Below, piece by piece: positions 56,571-64,000 of a stretch of DNA of 64,000 nucleotides (position 1 is its first letter; each line of letters starts with the position of its first letter). Below the pieces are notes generated by a model, which made no database searches, was not told where the DNA came from, and worked only from the letters and a program-made list of their open reading frames with translations. The translations under genes and the position numbers were made by a program. Source of the stretch: Phymatolithon calcareum (lineage: Eukaryota > Rhodophyta > Florideophyceae > Hapalidiales); the NCBI GenBank assembly GCA_977006965.1, contig OZ345376.1:1550001-1614000 (forward strand), given 5' to 3'.

Positions 56571-58382
56571 ACTAAACAGTTGCAAAAAAGTGCTAGAAGA
56601 ATGCTGCTGGATGTGTCTGCGGATCTACTTTTCCACGTCAGCAATGTATGAAGGAGAGAGGACAGTAGTTTGAAAATCCAACATGACATTTCTAGACTCA
56701 CTGTACTTTAAAACTGTTGCCAAAACTAGATGGTACAGTATATACGTAAGCAAAACCTTTTTCAATACAAAAAGGGGTCTTTAATTGTCGAAATATGAAA
56801 TCGCTTATTTGGAATATTCAGCACTCAGGTGCAATTCAAGGCAGTACCTTTGCAAAGGGTGAAAAGAATGCCTTCGTTCTAAGAATAGTAAGATGGGGAC
56901 TTCGGCCGACAAACTCATCAGTTCAGGTGAATGCAATTCAGTCATATCCCCGTTCCGTTAGAATATTGAGTTTAAAATTCCTGAATTGTATTTTTCAGTT
57001 GGAATACTCTCCTGTTATTCGTTACAATTTTAGTTTGCATGCAGCGAGTGTTCCACGTATATCTTTATGGCCTTCATTTAGCTTCTGTCCCGACAGTCCA
57101 GAACCTTTGACATGAGAAAACGACGGTCAGGGCCTATCAATTAGTGCGCCATAACACTTGTACAAAAGTTGCCTTCCGACAGACCGCTTCGATATTGAAT
57201 GAGCACAGCAGGTGATAGCAATTTCAACGTTATTTTCAAAATAGAGGCAATTTCCTGCACATAGAAGGAAGAGTCGGCAACATTGCCTAATGTTGAGTCG
57301 ATCGGTAAATTCCTGCTCATCATTTTGATGTCGATTTCCAGGATATCATCACGAGACTCAGCAGCGATATGGTCCACGTACTTGTCATTTGAATCAGTTT
57401 CATTCCCTTTCCCGTGTGCGCCCACGTATTGCAAACTCTCGTGGTTGCAGTGCAAAGCAATGACGTGCATAAGTTTTGAATAATAAAACGTAGTGACTGT
57501 TATTCTCCGAATGGCCTCAGAGTGATTTTCATAATTATTGTTTTCCTTGCAATAATTTAAAATGCTTTACTAGCACGTGAATTATCTTCCTCTCGCTCAA
57601 GTATACATATATACCAGCTATAGCAACTTCCATTTATGCGGATTCAGTTGTCCGCACCCGTTCGCATCGAGGTTGATTGCCCGAGACTCTTTTTACAAAT
57701 ACGCAACTACAGACGATCTCAAGAAAGACTTTAGACTTTTTGATAAAAAGTGGGCACTGGAAATAACTTCCTAGATTTCTTGACGGAAACTAAGTCTACG
57801 GCTAGAGCACCAAGTGAAAACCATTGCAATCAATCGAATTGAGAACTGCAGACTCACCTCAGAAGCCAACACTTGTTCTTTCCTAAAAAATGTCAATGAT
57901 GTCGATGCAGTCCACTAGCCTGTGCGTCTTATGAAATTTTTGGTGCGTCTCTGGTAACGTTCTACAGATGGCTCTTGCCGCACCAGTGTGGCAGACATTC
58001 GTAATTCACTGCCCGAAAGTATCAAAATTTCATGCTAATGAATTCTTCTGCCGTTTCGGATTTCTATGGATAACTATTTTGTGGTGACATTCACCTCTGT
58101 TTCCGATTTCCGCCATTTTCAGCATAGCAACCTACAGTGACATCACAACGTGCAAACCAAAACGTCATTCAAAATGATTCAAATACTCAAATCACTTGGA
58201 CAATCTTGTCCCTTGCTCAACTTCTCCAAGCTGGTATACATAACCCCGCCATTCCTCGTCGCAGCCCTTCCTTCTTAACGTGAACCCTACCTCTTACATC
58301 TCCCTCAAATTTCCTTTCTCCCGTTCCCCCCCCCCCCCCCGCGAACAAGCTCTAATCGCTACGACATCCATTACGCGCACGT
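56571..58382. other. No supportable gene; 5' flank of secreted protein gene
   Basis: Short ORFs only. A TATACATAA box-like sequence lies near 58237 and a run of about 14 C at 58327-58340, roughly 45 bp before the ATG of the next gene. Confidence 0.4.
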
Positions 58383-59588
58383 ATGAATTCGTCATGCACC
58401 ATCGCTCTATTGCTTCTCTTTGGGCTAATTGCAACATGTTCGGCCACAGAAATGCCGAAACTAACCCCTCCAGTCCACATCTACAAGGCCAAGTACGTCT
58501 ACAAGAAGAATCCAACAGGCACCGGGCACAGCTGCTTCTTCATGTACGGCACAAAGTACTGCCACGTCTACCCTGAGACAATGAAAGTTCGCGTGTGGAA
58601 ATGGCGCATATCCGGTACCCCCGGAAGTTACAAGGTCAAGATCTGTAACAAGAATCAAGGCAAGAAGAAGAAGTGCTACAAGAAACCTGCAGAATGCACC
58701 CAGAAGATGACGGCGGGCTCTTTCTCTTGTAATAAGACATGTTTCTATCGCAATTCGAAGCTCGAATGTGTCATAGGTGACTTACCGAAAGCTCCCAGCA
58801 TGTGGTGCGAGTCTCGCAAGGGCGTCAAGTTCTGCTCCGGCGTCGCCGTGTACGATCCCCGTCTGACAACCGGCTCCCTGCGCACAGTCTGCTTCCTCAA
58901 GAAGGATCTCTCCGTTTCATGCATGCTTGTCGAGTCTCCAAAGCCGTCGCCGTCGCCTGTACCAATTCCCGACCACATCGGTCGCTATCTCTCTTGTACC
59001 GACATTGGCTGCTTCACCGGTGCTAACGGCGGTGATTGCATTTGCAATACGCGTATGCAATGGCAAGTGCGGAACGCATGCGTTCTATTCGGCAAATCCA
59101 AGGGCATCCGATGCGCAGTTTCCGGCAAGAGGTGTCTTTGCAGTCTTGGTCTCCCACCGCCAGGCGGCTGTCATCGATTCAAGGGGTACAGTTTCGCGAA
59201 GTGGGGTAATTGTTTCGTGCGCAAGGATAAGGCTGTTTGTGTAGAGGAATGGAAAATGCGACATGATCTGAAGACGCGGACGTGCAGTATGATTCATGGA
59301 CATTGTGCATGCAGGGTGGGCGTTCAGGCAAGTTGTGCACTTACATATGGACACGGATGCTACACGCAGAATAATCGGTGCTATTGCAAGGCGAAGCTCA
59401 TGTTCAATAGTGATTGCGAACGGTTTGGAACTAATTGCCTTCTCAGGAACGATGGCACTTGCATTTGCGTTGACAATCCGGAGACGGTTGTTGACAACCA
59501 GCCGGCGGTCGTTGAGAGTCAGGTCACGGTCTCTCCTATTCCCGATGCGTCGCCGTACACAATTTCCGAGCGCCTTTTGACGGTATAG
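58383..59588 (+). CDS. Cysteine-rich secreted protein
   Basis: An intact 401-residue single-exon gene. Residues 1-21 form a signal peptide with a leucine-rich core (IALLLLFGLIATCSA). The mature N-terminal half (22-182) is strongly basic (KKKK at 94-97) with 12 cysteines. A linker at 184-197 is proline/serine-rich (SPKPSPSPVPIP). The C-terminal half has 22 cysteines in a repeated pattern that closes with CxC: 219/221, 251/253, 308/310, 333/335 and 360/362. The last ~35 residues are cysteine-free. An even cysteine count per half suggests two disulfide-stabilised domains. No known family was recognised; an extracellular matrix, wall or defence-type protein is likely. Expression is probably intronless and constitutive or induced; no regulatory motif beyond a possible TATA box was seen. 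Confidence 0.8.
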   Translation: MNSSCTIALLLLFGLIATCSATEMPKLTPPVHIYKAKYVYKKNPTGTGHSCFFMYGTKYCHVYPETMKVRVWKWRISGTPGSYKVKICNKNQGKKKKCYKKPAECTQKMTAGSFSCNKTCFYRNSKLECVIGDLPKAPSMWCESRKGVKFCSGVAVYDPRLTTGSLRTVCFLKKDLSVSCMLVESPKPSPSPVPIPDHIGRYLSCTDIGCFTGANGGDCICNTRMQWQVRNACVLFGKSKGIRCAVSGKRCLCSLGLPPPGGCHRFKGYSFAKWGNCFVRKDKAVCVEEWKMRHDLKTRTCSMIHGHCACRVGVQASCALTYGHGCYTQNNRCYCKAKLMFNSDCERFGTNCLLRNDGTCICVDNPETVVDNQPAVVESQVTVSPIPDASPYTISERLLTV

Positions 59589-60250
59589 AAGTTCCTTAGA
59601 TGATGAACGTTTCATTCCTTTCCATGTTGTACATAGAGAGTTAGACTGCGCCGGTCTATCGAATGAACCAAAAGTACCTTTCCGACATTATTGTAAGCAA
59701 AAAAGGAAGCAACATGATGAAACATGTGTCTTAGCGCAAGGTTTGGAAGGGTTTTTTTCTTTTCGCCACCAGACGTATAATTTTCTGCTGGTGATCTAAA
59801 GGCGAAGTGAGCCATGGCAAAAATAACTAAGTGTTTAGTTTTCCACGACTAAGTTAAGTCCATTCTCATTCGAAGCGGATAGAATAATCTTTTCTACCAT
59901 AGTCATGTGTAGATAAAAGATGTTCTGAGATAGAATGCGATCGAGCTGGGCTGTCTATGTAAATTCATTCTGGGAATTGGGTAATTGGGGAGTTGAGGAT
60001 GAGAGCATAATATGGTGAGGTCGAAGTGGGATTCATTATGTGCGTAGATGTCTGATTGTCGTGCGCAGCTCCTGTAGATCACTCCTGCATGTGAAGATTT
60101 GGAGATAATATCTCTCTTAATGGCACTAAATATTTTGCATGGCTGAAAAGAGAAGGGCTTCAAAAAGTTGCAAATGACCTCACTCTTATGAAGACTCTGA
60201 GGCTTCAGTAGAGTAACAAGTGGATTATCACGGAGTTGGGAGGATTGAAC
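59589..60250. other. No supportable gene
   Basis: The 3' flank of the secreted protein gene. No motif-bearing ORF. Confidence 0.4.
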
Positions 60251-60562
60251 CTATGAAGGAATTTTTTTTTTCCTTTCAAGTTTATTTAAAAGCCCCGCAG
60301 ACTTCCGAAGATATGGGCAAGGCTTCCTCTGATGCTACCTACCTTTGTGTAGCTCACAAAACGTCCACCAGAATGGCGGACGGGAAAACTCAGGACTCAA
60401 AGTAGTCCTATTTCAGTCCTCTATGGGATTGTTGGTGCTTGGTCTCGACCACTTTTTGTCTTGCCTTCTGCGGATTAATACAAGCCTTCTTCGGTCTCCA
60501 TGCGTTCTATGAGTGTCTTGCTAAATAGTAAGAGCTCATCCAGCGCCCGTCTATGAAGGAAT
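60251..60562 (-). mobile_element. 5'-truncated LINE insertion (12-bp duplication)
   Basis: The insertion 60263-60550 lies between perfect repeats CTATGAAGGAAT (60251-60262 and 60551-60562). The minus strand encodes only the last residues of the LINE ORF (ALDELLLFSKTLIERMETEE), then a 3' UTR very similar to that of the 55266 copy, and an A tail. Strong similarity to the 55266 copy points to the same active family. Confidence 0.9.
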
Positions 60563-61390
60563 CGTTCTGTCAGCGTATGACAAATATGAGAAGCCACTCG
60601 GTTGTAAACGTCTCAGCGTGAACCAGATTCTACCATTTGAACAGCAAGTAATGGATAGATGGATGTGAGTTTACTTCAAGCTCTCGCTGTCTTATTTAGC
60701 ATCTGAGAGACTTATCATAGCGCTAAATCGCATTGCCTACATTTCTACTTCGTGTACTTGGAGCAGGTCTCCGGGATTGAGTCGACGGCGCTTTGCAATC
60801 TTGTGTGTTCTTGCTCCGCAAGTAATGCAGACGTGGGGAATGACGTCACATGAAGATTACTCCTTGGCCAATGAGAGCAGAACTGATTGGTCTTTCCTGG
60901 GACTTCTATTCCTTGTTAGGCGCACATGGAATGGTGAATTACCTTCTCCAGTAGCTGTGGAGGGTCGATGGAAGTCGATGATTCTTGTATGTATCTTCTG
61001 GGTCCACCATTGCAAAAATATGATATTTGAAAGACTAGATCGCTCTGTACTATATAAGCTGTTGCCCAATTCCGAAACTACTAAAGAATCCAAGGATCAT
61101 CTCCACGGAGAAGATGCCGCTGTGAGTGTCCTGAGAGCAAGGGATGTGGAAGAAGAAAACAGCTGAATACTGCCATGGTACCTCTAGCGTTGAAACAATG
61201 CTATTTTGAGCACTTGGTCAGCCATCGCGGATGGTGCCTGCATGGCACCGGAGCAATTCCCGCGACGAAAGGAGATGTGGACGATGCAGAAGGCTACAAT
61301 AGTTGGTTTGACTGAGTTCCGACTTCCTGTTCTTCAAAATGCGGACTGGAGCATTCACTGAGTGACCCTCGACGATGGTATTGAATATGC
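60563..61390. other. No supportable gene
   Basis: A plus-strand ORF at 60777-61166 begins with TTG and has no domain. Not annotated. Confidence 0.35.
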
Positions 61391-61610
61391 TTCGCGAAAA
61401 GAGAGGAGAAGAAGAAGAGGAAATTTTTATTCTAGCGCTACCAATGCATTTGCTGACGCTTGGGGTAACACTTCTGGTGAGACAGGAGGACTCAATCGGA
61501 ACCCAAAAGCTCCATTTCGCTAAAGTGGCATAGTCAGCAAAACTCCAAAACCTACCTCTGGTCTCACAGAGGAGATCTCGAGGGGGAAAATCATAGCGCT
61601 TCTATTACCA
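61391..61610 (-). mobile_element. LINE 3' UTR fragment with GAA/TTC tail
   Basis: Aligns with the 3' UTR of the adjacent longer LINE: both have TGCTGACGCTTGGGG and a conserved ACCTCTGGTCTC...CTCGAGGGGGAAAAT block. It begins on the plus strand with GAAGAAGAAG-type tail sequence. A short 5'-truncated copy of the second LINE family, arranged in tandem with it. Confidence 0.6.
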
Positions 61611-64000
61611 CAAAGAAGAAGAAGAAAGGTAGATTTTTATTTAAAAGTTATCCACGCATCTGCTGACGCTTGGGGCAGCTTTCCTAGGGCCAAGAGGTTT
61701 TGGCTAGATTCTGTCTACGGAAGAGTTTCTTTTCTTGTTGGTGTAACACGATTCAGTGGACTACAAAAACCCACCTCTGGTCTCCTTCGTGACCTCGAGG
61801 GGGAAAATTACTCCCCTGTCCTCTGACATGCTGTGATTTCAAGTTGCGGGCCCTACTTACTTATCGAAAGCGTAAAACACGGTTAGGAGCTCGTCGAGTG
61901 CTCGCTTAGTCCAGGCGCTCTCCTCTTTGGAGAGTCTGTCTTTTGTGAGGCCATTTATCACGTCTGGGATGGCATATTTCCCACATTGGCCGGTGAGTTC
62001 GATAAGGGTGGAGGTGCTCATGGGAAGGAAAATTCCAAATGACCACTTGATGGCAAATGTTCTATTTCTTCTTGAGTTGAAGAGAAGACGCGGGGGTAAC
62101 GACACTTTCGCGTGCGGTTTAGGTCGTTTTATCGACTTTTCCACATACTCTGCGGCCTCCATTATCTTGTTTCTTTGGTATTTCTTGATGCTTGCCGTAG
62201 CTGTCGTTTCGTTTGCAGCTTCGCACAGGAAGCCATTCACTCTCGCGTGGACAATATCTCTCTCCGCTTCTAGACGTTCCCTGTTCGCGATCTCTCTTGT
62301 TGGACCAGATATCAGCGCATCGAGTCTTCTTATCAATCTCTGCACAAAGCGTCTTGAAATAACGTCTCTTCTTCCCTTGGGCTAGAGGATTCGAAACATG
62401 GTCCTGCACCAGTCCAAGCTTCTTTTTCCTGGTTTCCCAAGGATTTGCCCGAAGAACATAGATTCAACCTTCCTGACTTCCGACGCCACCTTCGCGGTCC
62501 AAGGCGTGAGGTGTAGAGCGCATTCCACTCTTGACTGCACAAGAGGTTTGTACAGCCTAATCGCCCTCGCGGGGTGGACATCATTAGTAAAACCCCGAGC
62601 CGTCGGAAACACCGAAGCACATTTTTGGATTTCTTGATCCTGTCTGTCAGTTTGGTGTCTGAAACTCCCTGCTCCGTTAGTTTTTCATTGAACTTTATTT
62701 AAAAGCCTCGAAATCTTACGAATATACGGGCAAGGCTTCCTCAGTTTCTACCTTCTAGTGTGTAGACCGTTGAAACCTACCGTCTGCCATAGGCGGTGGG
62801 GAAAGTTTGGAACCTAGATCGTCCTACCTACTATGTGGTGTTCTTGTGGGTTCACTGTTGGTGTTCCCGCTAATAGGCTTCGATATATGGGCAGAGAATC
62901 TGGTTCAGTTCATTGGTCTTCCGGTTATCTTATTTCTTGCCGTTCGTCATCTGATTTTCTTCTTCATCCTGGCTAGCTGTTTCAGGGCAGTTTTTCCTTC
63001 CTTCTCCTCGAGCTCAGAGATATACTCCCTGCTCCGTTAGTGTTCCCCCGAGGTATTTTACTTCCCGGAGAGTCTTTAGCCGCCGCCTTGAGAGCTGGAA
63101 GTTATGACCTGCCGTGTCCTTGGTCCAAAGGATTACGCTTTTCTTGGTGTTCCACACCATACCGTTTCTCTGTGCCCACTTCGAGGCTAAATCAAGGATA
63201 ATTTGGAGGCCTTCCACTGATTTTGCGGACAATTTCACGTCGTCTGCAAACATTTTGCAGGGCTCGTTTGTGATATTCTTCGGAATGGAGTCTAGCGCAA
63301 CGGCAAACGTGTCCACGAAGATATTATACAGGCACGGACTGAGAGGGGACCCCTGAGGAACACCTCTGTCAATGGTGTACCACACGGAATCCTCGTCGTC
63401 TCTCGTCTGTATGAATGAGGGATCCAGAAATGGAATAACTCTTTCGGCGATCTCTGGTTCCAGCACCTTTCTTATTCTCTCCGCAAGCTTATTCCTTGGT
63501 ACGGAGTCGTAGGCAGCTTTAAGATCTAAGAATGCCACGCAGCTGTGGCCTGATTGTCGGAGGGCTTCAGCATGGAGAAGCGCCAGCTCAGTGCCCTTTC
63601 GTTTCTGGAACCCCAGCTGTGATATATGGAACTTGTATTTCCTTCTGATCATCTTGACTAGTGCCATTTCGATTATCTTCCTCATGTGGCTTAGGAGGGA
63701 GATTGGGCGGTAGCTCGTCGGCATTGCTGTATCTCCATCCTTGTAGATAGGTACAATTTCAGCTGTTCTCCATGCCAAGGGTGTGGTTTGCAATCGGCCA
63801 CAAGCTTCCCAAATCGCAAATAGTACTCTTGTGCTTAGGACTGGGTCCACTTTCAACATTTCGGTTTGTATTTTGTCCCATCCAGGGGCCTTACCAATTG
63901 GACTATCCCTGATAGCCGCTTCCATGTCGCTGCGGAATATCCAAGGGGGGCAAACGATTTGGTATCTCCGCTCCATCCTTCCTCGGAGCAGCAGAGGCTT
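61611..64000 (-). pseudogene. LINE reverse transcriptase, 3' part, runs off window
   Basis: The minus-strand RT frame is open from the right edge to 63014, with GKAPGWDKIQTEMLK, YRPISLLSHMRKIIE, AFLDLKAAYDSVPR, GVPQGSPLSPCLYNIFVD and the catalytic FADD. It is cut at 63023 by another LINE insertion. Past that insert the C-terminal part resumes (TDRIKKSKNVLRCFRRLG), with a frameshift near 62600 and a TAG at 62382-62384, and ends at 61857 (WTKRALDELLTVFYAFDK). A 3' UTR and a GAA-type tail follow, near 61615. The endonuclease and ORF1 would be to the right of the window. Confidence 0.88.
62664..63041 (-). mobile_element. LINE fragment inserted in the RT gene (18-bp duplication)
   Basis: The insertion 62682-63023 is flanked by ACTCCCTGCTCCGTTAGT at 62664-62681 and 63024-63041. 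The minus strand starts with a diverged C-terminal LINE stretch (ISELEEKEGKTALKQLARMKKK and stop) and ends in TTTAAATAAAGTTCAATG plus A tail, related to the 3' ends at 55266 and 60263. Removal joins the two parts of the host LINE. Confidence 0.85.

Noticed and set aside
60777-61166. 129-codon plus-strand ORF
   Set aside because: No ATG at the start, no domain, and it sits between transposon insertions.
1-64000. tRNA and rRNA genes
   Set aside because: I looked for T-arm and anticodon-arm patterns while reading and found none that fold convincingly; a covariance-model scan would be decisive.

Overview
The window looks like nuclear DNA of a eukaryote. It carries non-LTR retrotransposons with target-site duplications, Ty3/gypsy LTR elements (one with a chromodomain), Tc1, PIF/Harbinger, hAT and Tnp2-like transposase remains, and MITE-like inverted-repeat elements. 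No operons, no CRISPR array and no recognisable tRNA or rRNA genes were seen. The few intact genes are intronless. Intron-poor genes, SEL1-repeat proteins and a Harbinger partner with a DUF6818-like domain would fit a transposon-rich red alga (florideophyte type), but that is an inference; other protists are not excluded.

Probable host genes. Two minus-strand paralogues encode an AIG1-like P-loop GTPase fused to a long SEL1 repeat array. The one at 13103-15715 is intact with 15 near-identical 38-residue repeats. The one at 23553-25840 is about 94% identical in the GTPase part but is broken by a 14-bp insertion. A third, GTPase-less SEL1 remnant lies at 17241-17988. Between them is an intact 718-residue bacterial-type membrane acyltransferase with a C-terminal SGNH esterase domain (19032-21188). 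Further right are a small RRM-like protein (51437-51718) and a secreted protein with 34 cysteines (58383-59588).

Mobile DNA by region. 0-8 kb: a MITE with 34-bp inverted repeats, unknown degraded ORFs and a decayed Tnp2/DUF4218-like transposase (minus strand). 8.3-11.4 kb: a Harbinger-type element with a DDE transposase and a DUF6818-like partner arranged tail to tail. 11.9-12.8 kb: an internally deleted Tc1 transposase. 22.3-23.1 and 52.5-53.3 kb: two copies of a ~786-bp retroposon with (AAAG)n tails and 12-bp target duplications. 26.9-34.6 kb: a young Ty3/gypsy element with two 569-bp LTRs, in which the integrase core is replaced by an antisense ORF of unknown nature. 35.4-37.6 kb: a truncated chromovirus. 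38.9-46.2 kb: degraded ORFs and a second Tnp2-like copy. 47.9-49.8 kb: hAT-like fragments. 49.9-64 kb: several 5'-truncated LINE insertions with duplications of 12, 13, 13 and 18 bp, a nested pogo-like MITE, and a longer LINE reverse transcriptase running off the right edge.

Themes. Most transposon reading frames are broken by in-frame TGA codons that fit CGA-to-TGA (methyl-CpG) decay. The GTPase-SEL1 loci, with recently homogenised repeats and local duplication, resemble rapidly evolving recognition receptors and are the best candidate for an undescribed system.
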